From: Deltaproteobacteria bacterium
Lineage (GTDB): Bacteria > Desulfobacterota > Binatia > UBA9968
NCBI GenBank assembly: GCA_009692615.1
Contig: SHYW01000045.1
Span: 1-37,021 of the forward strand
Direction of reading: 5' to 3'
DNA length: 37,021 nt
Part shown: positions 15,827-23,977 of the stretch, one piece after another
How positions within the stretch are numbered: position 1 is the stretch's first letter
Layout: each line of letters begins with the position of its first letter
Notes under the pieces: generated by a model
The model's input: the letters and a program-made list of their open reading frames with translations, nothing else
The model's database searches: none
Told to the model about the DNA's origin: nothing
Made by a program: the position numbers and the translations under genes

Positions 15827-17002
15827 TTACGCGTGTTTCACTTTTGTCTTGGGCTTTGCCAATTCGCGCACGGCGGGCTCGCGCGGGATCGGTACCAATG
15901 AAGTCACTTCCAAGCCATAACCGCGCAGGCCGACCAGATGTTTTTTGTTGTTGGTCAGCAATCGCATTTTGCGCACGCCGATGTCGCGTAGGATCTGCGC
16001 GCCGATGCCGTATTCTTTGAAGTCGGCCTGGTAAACGAAAGATCGGTTCATGTCCTTCTGCTGCTTACCCTCGACTCGCGGGTAGGCCATCATGGTTGGG
16101 TGGTGCGCCCGCAGCTTTGGCTGCAGATAGAGGATCACGCCTTTGCCGGCTTTGGCGATGATTTCCATTGAGCGCTGGATCACTGTGCCGGTATTGAGCA
16201 GCTCGAAGCCGAAGACATCGCCGGGAATATATTTGGTGTGGACGCGCACCAGGATTTCGTCCTTGGCCGAAATCTCACCTTTGATCAAAGCCAGATGTTC
16301 GTTGTCGTCGACATGGGTGTTGTAGACGATGGCTTGGAAATCGCCGCCTACTCGAGTCGGCAGCGGCGCGGTGGCGGCGCGATAGACCAGCGAATCGTAG
16401 TTCAAGCGGTACTGAATCAGGTCGGCGTTGGTGACCACCTTGAGCTTATGCTTTTTGGCAAAGCGCAACAGGTCCGGTTGGCGGGCCATGGTGCCGTCGT
16501 CTTTCATGATCTCGCAAATAACGCCCGCCGGTTTGAGCCCAGCGAGCCGCGCCAAATCCACCGAACCTTCGGTTTGGCCGGCGCGCACTAACACGCCGCC
16601 GTCGCGCGCCCGCAGGGGAAAGATGTGACCGGGCGTCACCAGGTCCGATGGTTTGGCATCGTCGGCGATGGCGTCGAGAATGGTTTTGGCGCGGTCGGCG
16701 GCGGAGATGCCAGTGGTGATGCCGCTGGCTGAGTCGATGGACACCGTAAAGGCGGTGCCGAACGGTGAAGTGTTGTCTGACACCATCATCGATAAGCCGA
16801 GATGTCGCACCCGTTCCTCGGTAAGCGGTAGACAGATCAAGCCGCGGCCATGGGTGGCCATGAAATTGATCGCTGCGGGCGTGACCTTTTCTGCCGCCAT
16901 ACAGAGATCGCCTTCGTTCTCGCGGTCTTTGTCATCCATGAGGATGACCATTTTGCCGAGACGATAATCTTCAATAGCTTCTTCGATGGTCGCGATAGGC
17001 AT
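15827..17002 (-). CDS. ribB: RibBX-like protein: DHBP synthase fused to a degenerate GTP cyclohydrolase II domain
   Basis: Residues 1-200 match 3,4-dihydroxy-2-butanone 4-phosphate synthase, which makes the four-carbon unit of riboflavin: DDKDRENEGDL (23-33), MVSDNTSPFGTAFTVSID, AKPSDLVTPGHIFPLR and PAGVICEIMKDDGTM. The metal-binding His of GGHTEA in E. coli RibB is Gln143 here (AGQTEG), a variant that may be family-specific. Residues 215-380 follow the GTP cyclohydrolase II fold, but its three zinc cysteines are replaced by Tyr258, Leu269 and Thr271, and the EGRGIGL region is replaced by KLRAHHPTM. The second activity is therefore very probably lost, as in the RibBX proteins described from Proteobacteria. 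No FMN riboswitch is visible upstream, and no other riboflavin gene is nearby. Confidence 0.88.
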   Translation of the reverse strand: MPIATIEEAIEDYRLGKMVILMDDKDRENEGDLCMAAEKVTPAAINFMATHGRGLICLPLTEERVRHLGLSMMVSDNTSPFGTAFTVSIDSASGITTGISAADRAKTILDAIADDAKPSDLVTPGHIFPLRARDGGVLVRAGQTEGSVDLARLAGLKPAGVICEIMKDDGTMARQPDLLRFAKKHKLKVVTNADLIQYRLNYDSLVYRAATAPLPTRVGGDFQAIVYNTHVDDNEHLALIKGEISAKDEILVRVHTKYIPGDVFGFELLNTGTVIQRSMEIIAKAGKGVILYLQPKLRAHHPTMMAYPRVEGKQQKDMNRSFVYQADFKEYGIGAQILRDIGVRKMRLLTNNKKHLVGLRGYGLEVTSLVPIPREPAVRELAKPKTKVKHA

Positions 17003-17037
17003 GGGCAGTTACTTTACCATCTTGCTGGATACGGTCA

Positions 17038-17073
17038 ACTGGATGAAAAGCCCGCCAGTTGGCGTTTTTTTTT
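17038..17073 (+). terminator. Hairpin plus T9 tract in the ribBX-crcB intergenic region
   Basis: CAACTGG and CCAGTTG form a 7-bp stem with a 12-base loop, followed after GCG by nine T on the plus strand. This has the form of an intrinsic terminator. No plus-strand gene ends just upstream: ribBX runs the other way and starts about 35 bases to the left. If real, it acts on antisense or crcB-leader transcription. No fluoride-riboswitch consensus was recognised. Confidence 0.4.
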
Positions 17074-17149
17074 CGTTCGCCGCCGAATTGATTGTAATGA
17101 TCGGAACGATGCCATAGGTTTAGCGCTACTTTCTCGCTCACAATGCTTT

Positions 17150-17536
17150 ATGAAAGCGATCCTACTTGTCGGCACCGGCGGTTTTCTCGGTTCGGTCCTG
17201 CGTTACTTGTGCGCCGCTTGGGTATTTCGGATCTTTGACAAACCTTGGTTCCCGGTTGGTACGTTAGCGGTCAATTTGCTCGGCTGTTTAGTCATCGGTT
17301 TGCTCGGCGGTCTGGCTGAGCAGCGCCGTCTGTTCGACCAAGAAGTTCGCTTGTTTGTTTTCGTCGGCATTCTTGGCGGGTTTACGACGTTTTCAGCCTT
17401 CGCATACGAAACCTCGATATTGCTGCGCGACACCCGTCCGCTCGCGGCTTGGCTGAACGTCGGCCTGCAAGTTTTCCTCGGCTTGTTCATGGTGTGGCTG
17501 GGCGGCTGGCTGTCGCGCCTGGTGCCGACGGCATAG
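17150..17536 (+). CDS. crcB: CrcB/Fluc family fluoride channel
   Basis: This four-helix inner-membrane protein of 128 residues exports fluoride as a dual-topology dimer. The family signatures are GGFLGSVLRY (10-19), PVGTLAVNLLGCLVIGLL (35-52) and GGFTTFSAFAYE (76-87), with Asn42, the helix-break threonines and the phenylalanines of the fluoride path. The ATG at 17150 gives the expected length; the frame is open much further upstream but reads antisense to ribBX. It is a single gene rather than a paired crcB set. Confidence 0.93.
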   Translation: MKAILLVGTGGFLGSVLRYLCAAWVFRIFDKPWFPVGTLAVNLLGCLVIGLLGGLAEQRRLFDQEVRLFVFVGILGGFTTFSAFAYETSILLRDTRPLAAWLNVGLQVFLGLFMVWLGGWLSRLVPTA

Positions 17537-17611
17537 CGATTTTTTTCATTTCTTCCACCGGCTAAGCGGTTGACTCATTAGTTTTTCAATCTTTTCTGGA
17601 ACCTTGCTCGG

Positions 17612-17628
17612 CCTTAGACCGTCTAAGG
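17612..17628. promoter_or_regulatory. Perfect 8-1-8 palindrome upstream of a small unknown gene
   Basis: CCTTAGAC-C-GTCTAAGG is an exact dyad ending 18 bases before the GTG start and just before its ribosome-binding site (AGGGAGGTG, about 17634-17642). The short central spacer is typical of a dimeric repressor operator, or it may form a leader hairpin. No regulator gene is adjacent, so the ligand and protein are unknown. Confidence 0.4.
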
Positions 17629-17646
17629 TTTCTAGGGAGGTGCTAC

Positions 17647-18102
17647 GTGAGGAGAAAATTGGGGGGGAAACCGAAATCGAACGATAATCATCAGCGTCAG
17701 CCGTTTTGGACCATGGCGGTCAATCCGCCGCGGGCGCCAATGGAAGAGAAGGTCCTGGCGATTTTCCAACCGGATGTGCTGATCGAAAGTCAGTATCAAT
17801 CAACTCAGACGCGCCAGTTGCCGATGGACCCGGAGCGGGTGCTGATGCTGGCGGTACTACGTGACGCCGTGAGCTGTTTCCAGGATCACGTCATCGCGCG
17901 TAACAAACCCAAGCAATCGCTGCACCGTGAAGCCGAGGAGTGGATCTTAGATCGCGACTGTTCGCATTTGTTCTCCTTTGAGAATCTTTGCGAGTCTCTT
18001 GGTTACGATCCGGACTACATGCGTGCCGGGTTGTGCCGCTGGAAGGAAGCGGTGTTGGGTCGGCCGGGCATGAAACAACAAATGAATCCTTTAGCCGGTT
18101 AG
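17647..18102 (+). CDS. Small unknown protein with FSFENLCESLGYDPDYMR motif
   Basis: I cannot assign a function to this 151-residue protein. After a basic, probably disordered N terminus, the segment about 60-140 looks helical. It contains ERVLMLAVLRDAVSCFQDH, an REAEEWI helix and the block LFSFENLCESLGYDPDYMR. I recall this pattern in small uncharacterised proteins of related bacteria. The start is GTG with a strong AGGGAGGTG site. A second, truncated copy of the same family lies at 26921-27103 (YSFTNVCELLGFDPRYVR). The htrA gene follows in the same direction after 94 bases. The C-terminal helix pair could bind nucleic acid or a protein partner; this is unproven. Confidence 0.65.
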   Translation: MRRKLGGKPKSNDNHQRQPFWTMAVNPPRAPMEEKVLAIFQPDVLIESQYQSTQTRQLPMDPERVLMLAVLRDAVSCFQDHVIARNKPKQSLHREAEEWILDRDCSHLFSFENLCESLGYDPDYMRAGLCRWKEAVLGRPGMKQQMNPLAG

Positions 18103-18143
18103 CAACTAAGCAGTTAATCCGCCACGCTATTGGTTTTCTCCGC

Positions 18144-18183
18144 CAGGTTAGGAACGTTTCGGTCGCCGACTACGTCTAACCTG
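18144..18183 (+). promoter_or_regulatory. Leader hairpin just upstream of htrA
   Basis: CAGGTTAG (18144-18151) pairs with CTAACCTG (18176-18183). ACGT/ACGT pairing and an inner TCGG-TCG-CCGA hairpin extend the stem. It ends a few bases before the GGAGG ribosome-binding site of the htrA gene (18187-18191). It could be a leader structure affecting translation, or a 3' hairpin of the preceding gene; no T tract follows. Confidence 0.4.
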
Positions 18184-18196
18184 CGCGGAGGAAAAC

Positions 18197-19662
18197 ATGG
18201 AAACTCAAACATTTCAGCGAAATCCTAAACGGTCGACCATCGCGGTGGTGAGTGCACTTTCGCTCATCGCCGGTATGGGTATCACCAGCGTCGTTGAGCG
18301 ACACTATTCGGGCGTGGCGCCGGTCAACGCGGCGAGTTACGCCGCGCCCAGCGCGATGCCGCAAAGTCTCCCCGACTTCGCCAGCTTGGCGAAACGACTC
18401 GGCCCATCGGTGGTCAACGTCGCCACCACTCAAGTACGACAAGCGGCCCGATCGGGTCTCCGGTCTGGCGACGACCAGATGGGAGAATTTTTCAGCGCTT
18501 TTTCGGCCAGCCGGCGCCGCGCGGACCGCAACGCCAAGGCGGCCAGGGCTCCGGTTTTATCATCGATAACAACGGCACGATCCTGACCAATTATCACGTC
18601 GTCGACGGCGCGCAGAAAATCGTCGTCACTTTAGCCGACGGCAAGAACTACGATGCGACAGTGGTCGGCAAAGATCAGAAGAGCGATCTCGCGGTGATCA
18701 AGATCGACGCCGGCAGAGAATTACCGGCGGTCGCACTCGGCGACTCGGACCGTTTGGAAGTCGGTGAATGGGTGATGGCGATCGGCAATCCCTTTGGCCT
18801 CGATCACACCGTGACATCCGGCATCGTCAGCGCCAAAGGGCGAAACATCGGCTCGGGTCCGTACGATAACTTTATTCAGACCGATGCCTCGATCAATCCC
18901 GGCAACTCCGGCGGTCCGCTGATCAACTTGCGCGGTGAGGTGGTCGGCATCAACACGGCGATCTACAGTCAGTCGGGCGGCAACATTGGCATCGGCTTCG
19001 CGATCCCGGCCAATTCGGTCAAAGAACTTCTGCCTCAACTGCGCAGCAGCGGCAAAGTGGTGCGCGGTTATCTCGGCACCTCGGTGCAAAAGGTGACGCT
19101 GGAAATCGCCGAGTCCTTCGGCATGAAACAAGCCCGCGGCGCCTTGGTGGCGGAAGTTTTGAAAGGGAGTCCAGCCGAGCGCGCGGCGGTCAAAGCTGGC
19201 GATATCATCGTCGAGTTCGACCGCAAAGAAATCAAAGACTCGTCCGACCTGCCGATTCAAGTTGCCCGGGTGGCGCCCGGCACGACGGTGCAAGTGCGCG
19301 TGCTGCGCGATGGCAAAGAAATAAGTTTGCCGCTGACCGTGGGCGAGATGAAGGACAATGAAGTTGTCACGTCGGTTCAAGAAGGGGGTCTCGGTCTAAC
19401 CGTCCAGCCGCTCACGCCGCAACTAGCCGAGAATCTCGGCTTGGAACGGGCCGAAGGTTTGGTCATCACCGCGGTGAAGCCCGGCAGCGCCGCCGAAGAG
19501 GCAGGACTCAAAACCGGCGACGTGATCAGCGAAATTAATCGTCAACCGATTAAATCCTTGGCCGATTACAACCGCGAGCTGGCGCGCAACGATAAGGCGA
19601 AATCACTGCTGTTGTTGGTCCGGCGCGGCGAGAGCAGTCTGTTTCTCGCTCTTAAGCGCTAA
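18197..19662 (+). pseudogene. HtrA/DegP serine protease with two PDZ domains, frameshifted
   Basis: This encodes a periplasmic HtrA/DegP-type protease of about 488 residues if one missing base is restored. The first part (start ATG 18197, ribosome-binding site GGAGG) has a signal anchor (STIAVVSALSLIAGMGI) and LPDFASLAKRLGPSVVNV. At about 18488-18494 (T5-C) one base is missing, and the initial frame runs into a stop at 18586. The frame used from there encodes FGQP, then GSGFIIDNNGTILTNYHVVDG with the catalytic His, KSDLAVIKI with Asp, NPGNSGGPL with Ser, and two PDZ domains (about 19070-19340 and 19385-19660). The downstream half has no good start before the GTG at 18661, which lies after the catalytic His. 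The copy as read is therefore inactive unless the shift is an assembly error. Confidence 0.85.
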
Positions 19663-19685
19663 TATTTCCGACCGGCGAATTACTA

Positions 19686-19725
19686 ACGCGCAGCTTCCTC
19701 TTCTAGGGGGCTGCGCGTTTTTTTT
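19686..19725 (+). terminator. Intrinsic terminator after htrA
   Basis: CGCGCAGC (19687-19694) pairs perfectly with GCTGCGCG (19710-19717) and is followed directly by eight T. It lies 24 bases after the htrA stop on the plus strand, a classic rho-independent terminator. Confidence 0.85.
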
Positions 19726-19840
19726 CCGGAAGCGAGTCTGCTGGGTGATTCAGGTCCGATCTCCCGAACGATTGAGTGGCCTCGCAGAATCGTCTAATAT
19801 CCGCCCTTGCTTAAGGTTCTAAAAATTTGAGGAGCGGTTC

Positions 19841-20908
19841 ATGACGATGGGTCCATGCCAGCGAGTGCTAACAACCAGGAAAAAAGTATTTTGCGCGGCG
19901 TTCATGCGCATATTAATTTTCGCCAGCTTGTTATTGGGCGGGAGCCAAATCGCCGAGGCCAATCCTTACCTCGCACGATCTGGCGAGCGGCCGGTGCCTC
20001 TGCGCATCGCCACCTGCGCCGTGTCCGGCGGTTTTGCGCATCTCTACACCGCGCTAGAAAATAATCTTTTCGACAAGTACGGTTTCAAGATCGAGCATGT
20101 GTTTATCCGCGGCAGCACCTCGGCGCTGGCGGCATTGTACGCCGATGAGATTCAGTTTCTGTACTGCGCCGCCGATGCTACTTTGCCGGCGCTGGCGGCT
20201 GGATTGGATGTTAAATTAGTCGCCGCGCCATTGGTCAAACTGCCCTACGTGTTGGTCACGCGTAAAGAGATTCGCCGCGTCGAGGATCTCAAAGGCAAAG
20301 CCTTGGGCGTCGCCCGCGCCGGCGATTTGAGCGACCGGCTGTCGCGCGCGATGGTCAAGAAATTCAATATCGAGGATGTCGCCATGCGGCCCATCGGCGG
20401 CAGTCAGAGCGAGCGTTATCAGGCGATGGTCGCCAATCAGGTTCAAGGCGTGGTGATCACGCCGCCCCTCGACGTGCGCGCTAAGAACGACGGCTATAAT
20501 ATTACCTACCGGCTGATCGACATGGATATTCCGTTTATCTATAGCTCGCTGCACGCGAGCGGCCGGGCGCTGCGCAATCGGCCGGAAATGATCCAACGTA
20601 TGGTTGCCGCCTTCGCCGAAGCGATCAGCTTCGTCGATCGAAATCCAGTGAAGGCCAAGGCGGCCATCGCCAAGATCATGCGCATCAAGGACGAAGAAGC
20701 GCTGCAGGTTTCATACAACGTTTACACCAAGGACATCGTCGACCGGCGCATGATCGTGCCGGGGACCGCCGTGGCCGACACCATCGAGCTGTTGCGTGCG
20801 TCCGGCTCGCCGGTCAAACGCAAGGCGGAAGAACTTTATGATAATAGCTTCGTCAATCATTTGGAGAAGAGTGGGTTTCAGAAAGAGCTTTGGGGTGAAA
20901 GGAAGTGA
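19841..20908 (+). CDS. NMT1/SsuA-like periplasmic substrate-binding protein
   Basis: This 355-residue exported binding protein belongs to the NMT1/THI5/SsuA type. A basic N terminus is followed by a hydrophobic signal (about residues 22-38, cleavage near AEA). The mature part shows LRIATCAVSGGFAHLYTALENNLFDKYGF, ALYADEIQFLY, DLKGKALGVARAGDLSD and ANQVQGVVITPP, typical of the two-lobed fold. GAGGAGCG upstream of the ATG at 19841 supports this start over the internal ATG at 19904. No ABC permease or ATPase gene is adjacent, so it is an orphan receptor. Sequence alone does not give the ligand. A terminator separates it from htrA. Confidence 0.85.
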   Translation: MTMGPCQRVLTTRKKVFCAAFMRILIFASLLLGGSQIAEANPYLARSGERPVPLRIATCAVSGGFAHLYTALENNLFDKYGFKIEHVFIRGSTSALAALYADEIQFLYCAADATLPALAAGLDVKLVAAPLVKLPYVLVTRKEIRRVEDLKGKALGVARAGDLSDRLSRAMVKKFNIEDVAMRPIGGSQSERYQAMVANQVQGVVITPPLDVRAKNDGYNITYRLIDMDIPFIYSSLHASGRALRNRPEMIQRMVAAFAEAISFVDRNPVKAKAAIAKIMRIKDEEALQVSYNVYTKDIVDRRMIVPGTAVADTIELLRASGSPVKRKAEELYDNSFVNHLEKSGFQKELWGERK

Positions 20909-21144
20909 GCCCTGAAGCCGTCAGAATTCAGTAGTCAGAAGCCGGGCGATCCACTTTTGGTTTTATCTCGTCGCCGCGCGGCGCAAATCACGCTTGGGCT
21001 TGGTCTCGCGGCTTTTTTCGTCAACGTCGCCGCGCGCGGACATCCTTAGTTGACCAAGCCGGGCGGAGCGCCGCGCTGCTTGTCTTAATTTTTTGCTTTT
21101 GTTAGTCCTGCTGTTTCTATCTCACCATCTGAAAGGCGCGCAAA

Positions 21145-22587
21145 ATGAAGACTCTCATCCAAGGCGGCTGGGTCGTCGGCTTTGACGGCAACCAACATGA
21201 AGTGATCAAGGACGGCGTCGTAGTTTACGACGGCAACCGCGTCGAGTTCGTCGGCAAGGAATATGCGCCGCCGGTGGACAATAAGATCGACGCCAAGGGC
21301 TGTCTGGTGTCGCCGGGTTTTATCGACACGCACTTTCACTCCGGCATCAATGCCAGCGATTACATCCTCAACGATTCCACCAAGACCGATTTCTTCGCGT
21401 CGAATTATCTTGCCCACGGTGGACCGACCCGCGAGGGCGCCCATGCGGCGCATTTGAAAGACGTCGACATCGGCCAGCGCTTCTCGCTGATTCACGTGCT
21501 GAAGAGCGGCGTGACCACGACCTTCGACATCGGCGGCGCCGGCGGCGAACCGGAGCGCTACGTCGATATGATAGATCAGGTCGGCATTCGCTGCGCCGCT
21601 GGACCGAGCTACAAGAACGTTTCGTTCTTCCACGACCGCGAAGGGAGATTGGAATACGACTGGAACGACGAGCGCGGCAGCAAAGGATTAACGAGCGCGG
21701 TCGACTTCGCGAAAAAATTCAACGGCGCGTGCGGCGGGCGTATGAGTGCGCTGCTTTATCCCGGCCACGTTGACTCCTGCACGCCTGCCTTGCTGAAGGA
21801 AACCACCCTGGCGGCGAGGGATGTCGGCGTGCGCGTGCAAATCCACGCGACCATCAATCTGTTCGAATTCCACACCGTAATGCAGCGCGAACGCTGCACG
21901 CCCATTGAGCTGCTCAAAAAAATCGGCTTTCTCAATCCGGAAGTTTCGCTGTCGCACTGCATTTTCGTCAGCGGCCACAGCTGGCTCAGCTATCCCTACG
22001 GCGACGATATAAAAATTATCGCTGACTCCGGCGCGTCGGTCGCTTACAGCCCGCTGAAATATTTAAAGCTCGGCATCCTGATGGAATCCTTCGACCGCTA
22101 TCGCCAAGCCGGCATCAACATGGGCATCGGCACCGACACGTTTCCCAAGGACATTCTCTCCGACATGCGCTATGCCGCCATCGCCTCACGCATCGCCGAC
22201 AAAAGTTTTCTCGCCGGCCATCCGCGCGACGTTTTCAATTCGATCACGCTCGGCGGCGCGAAGATGCTCGGCCGCGACGACTTGGGCAGATTACAAAAAG
22301 GCGCCAAGGCCGACATCACCATTGTCAATCTGCGCGACATCGCCTTCGGCGCTGTGCGAGATCCGATTCGATCCTTAATGGAAACCGCCGTCAGCCGCGA
22401 CGTGCGCACGGTGATCGTCGATGGCGAGACGCTGGTGGACAACGGCAAATATCTGCGCATCAACGAAGAGGAGTTGTTGGAAAAAGTCCAGGCCAAAGGC
22501 GAGCAAGTTTGGGACAGCGTCGCCAAGTGGCACTGGACGGGAAAAGCGATCGACGAAGTCGTGCCGCCGAGTTTTCGGATGAAGTGA
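21145..22587 (+). CDS. Amidohydrolase-superfamily metal-dependent hydrolase
   Basis: This 480-residue protein has the layout of the subgroup that includes AtzA, TrzN and cytosine/MTA deaminases: a small beta domain, a TIM barrel with metal ligands, and a C-terminal return of the beta domain. Ligands are His63 and His65 in FIDTHFHSG, His234 in VQIHATI, His271 in LSHCIFVSGH and Asp331 in GIGTDTFP. The glutamate usually found three residues after the third His (HxxE) is Ile237 here, so the catalytic details may differ. The GAAAGG site precedes the ATG. It follows the orphan binding protein after 236 bases and may act on the same class of compound; the substrate is unknown. Confidence 0.88.
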   Translation: MKTLIQGGWVVGFDGNQHEVIKDGVVVYDGNRVEFVGKEYAPPVDNKIDAKGCLVSPGFIDTHFHSGINASDYILNDSTKTDFFASNYLAHGGPTREGAHAAHLKDVDIGQRFSLIHVLKSGVTTTFDIGGAGGEPERYVDMIDQVGIRCAAGPSYKNVSFFHDREGRLEYDWNDERGSKGLTSAVDFAKKFNGACGGRMSALLYPGHVDSCTPALLKETTLAARDVGVRVQIHATINLFEFHTVMQRERCTPIELLKKIGFLNPEVSLSHCIFVSGHSWLSYPYGDDIKIIADSGASVAYSPLKYLKLGILMESFDRYRQAGINMGIGTDTFPKDILSDMRYAAIASRIADKSFLAGHPRDVFNSITLGGAKMLGRDDLGRLQKGAKADITIVNLRDIAFGAVRDPIRSLMETAVSRDVRTVIVDGETLVDNGKYLRINEEELLEKVQAKGEQVWDSVAKWHWTGKAIDEVVPPSFRMK

Positions 22588-22641
22588 AGGAACCCGACAT
22601 CGAAAGATTACGCTCCATACCCCGCTGCACAAGCACGTACC

Positions 22642-23928
22642 ATGCTTGTTGACCCAAATTGGACATTAAATGCCGAGAACCTTAGTGTCGCTTTGAAAGC
22701 GGCTACTTCTCTGTTCGATCGCCGATGGATTGCTAATCAGAGAGGTAAACGACCAAACTATCACTTAACCCAAGGAGCAGCAGGAGTAGACGCGACTTGG
22801 GGTCAGATTGATGACTTTATAAAACATAGTGCAGCTGGAAAGACAATGCATCCTCTTGCTGAGTCGATTTTTGCGTCCGAATCAGCTTTGGCGGAATTCT
22901 CAAAAACTGGAGTTTGGTTCGAAGATCGTGTTTTCTATCAGGTTATATCTTTAGCGCACGTTGCTTCCTTCAGTTCGCTCATACCAGGTGCAGCGCCTCG
23001 TCTTGCGAAGTTGATTGGAACGGAGTGGAGAAGCGCGCTCTATGAACTCTTAGTTGCCTGTTCGTACCGATCCGAAACGCTCACTGAGTTCATAAAGGAA
23101 ACTAATTCCCCGACACCTGACATACGATTGATGACCAATCCAAACCTCTTCGTCGAGTGTAAAGGTCGACAGAAGTATGAAGAAATAATAGAAGGATTTA
23201 TCCGTACCTGGAGACGTGAGTCATTGGCTCGTATCGACCAAGTTTTAAGAAAATACCACGGGAGCTTTCTCGTCAGAATTACGCTACTTTCACCTCAGGA
23301 CGCCACTGTTTACCAAAAAGAAATTCCTGAAGCAATTTCTACAATGATTGAGAGTGGTTTGAGGGAGCACGACGCCACAAATCGTTACTCTATCGCAATC
23401 GAACCATGGGCGGAACAGATAATTCTATTTCCGCGTCCTGTTACGCATAAAGAAGTTTTCGACTTTTTACCGTTCGATGAGTGGGATGAGTGGCATTACA
23501 TCCTCCCCTACGGTCACTTAAAACCATTGGCTAGCGATACTCGAATGTTCGAAGGAATTAGACAATGGCGTCTCATTTGTGTACGTGCCGATTACTTAAA
23601 GGATAATCGAGTATCGCTCCTAGCCACCCTAAAGGATTTATGTAAACGGCAATTTCGAGAATACCAGCCGGGTATTGTGCATATGGCAACTAACAGCGTT
23701 CAATTCGGTTTGGGGCGTTTCCGCCGGCCGGAAACTATCGTGGAGATTCTGAAATCTGATTTTGAGGTCATGTTCAGAAATTACGACAGAATCTGGAAAA
23801 TTATTATCGATGTTACTTGTGGTAATGAGTGGAAAGGATTTACCGAAGTGCTTCGAGTTCAGGCTACTCGGAAATCAACTGACTCACCAGCTGGTTATGT
23901 AGAGCCCAAACGAATCTTTTTAGTGTAG
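22642..23928 (+). CDS. AT-richer orphan protein with PD-(D/E)XK nuclease signature
   Basis: This 428-residue protein is unlike its neighbours in base composition: its codons favour A and T in a GC-rich window. No named family is recognised. The central region has the order expected for a PD-(D/E)XK nuclease core: Glu135 in SALYELLVAC, then PD at 159-160 (TPDIRLM), and ECK at 172-174 in LFVECKGR, with a hydrophobic strand before it. The helix after ECKGR contains WRRESLARI. The C-terminal 200 residues are unassigned. There is no clear ribosome-binding site at the ATG. Isolated composition suggests recent transfer, and a defence or DNA-processing role is plausible. No methylase or helicase partner is next to it. 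Confidence 0.6.
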   Translation: MLVDPNWTLNAENLSVALKAATSLFDRRWIANQRGKRPNYHLTQGAAGVDATWGQIDDFIKHSAAGKTMHPLAESIFASESALAEFSKTGVWFEDRVFYQVISLAHVASFSSLIPGAAPRLAKLIGTEWRSALYELLVACSYRSETLTEFIKETNSPTPDIRLMTNPNLFVECKGRQKYEEIIEGFIRTWRRESLARIDQVLRKYHGSFLVRITLLSPQDATVYQKEIPEAISTMIESGLREHDATNRYSIAIEPWAEQIILFPRPVTHKEVFDFLPFDEWDEWHYILPYGHLKPLASDTRMFEGIRQWRLICVRADYLKDNRVSLLATLKDLCKRQFREYQPGIVHMATNSVQFGLGRFRRPETIVEILKSDFEVMFRNYDRIWKIIIDVTCGNEWKGFTEVLRVQATRKSTDSPAGYVEPKRIFLV

Positions 23929-23977
23929 ATAACCGAGCCAGCTCCGGTCTCCGTTCGTTATGTTGTCTCGCAATTCG

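Noticed and set aside
17003-17149. Fluoride riboswitch for crcB or FMN riboswitch for ribBX
   Set aside because: Neither consensus was recognised on either strand of the short divergent region.
18488-18494. Programmed -1 slippery heptamer in htrA
   Set aside because: The T5-C context does not give an in-phase X XXY YYZ heptamer, so mutation or sequence error is more likely than programmed shifting at this site.
18252-18569. Alternative frame of 105 codons inside the htrA 5' part
   Set aside because: It neither encodes HtrA motifs nor repairs the frameshift; the correct continuation is in the third frame.
20909-21144. Possible gene in the 236-base gap between the binding protein and amidohydrolase
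   Set aside because: No start with ribosome-binding site and no family-like sequence was found on either strand; only GC-rich spacer is seen.
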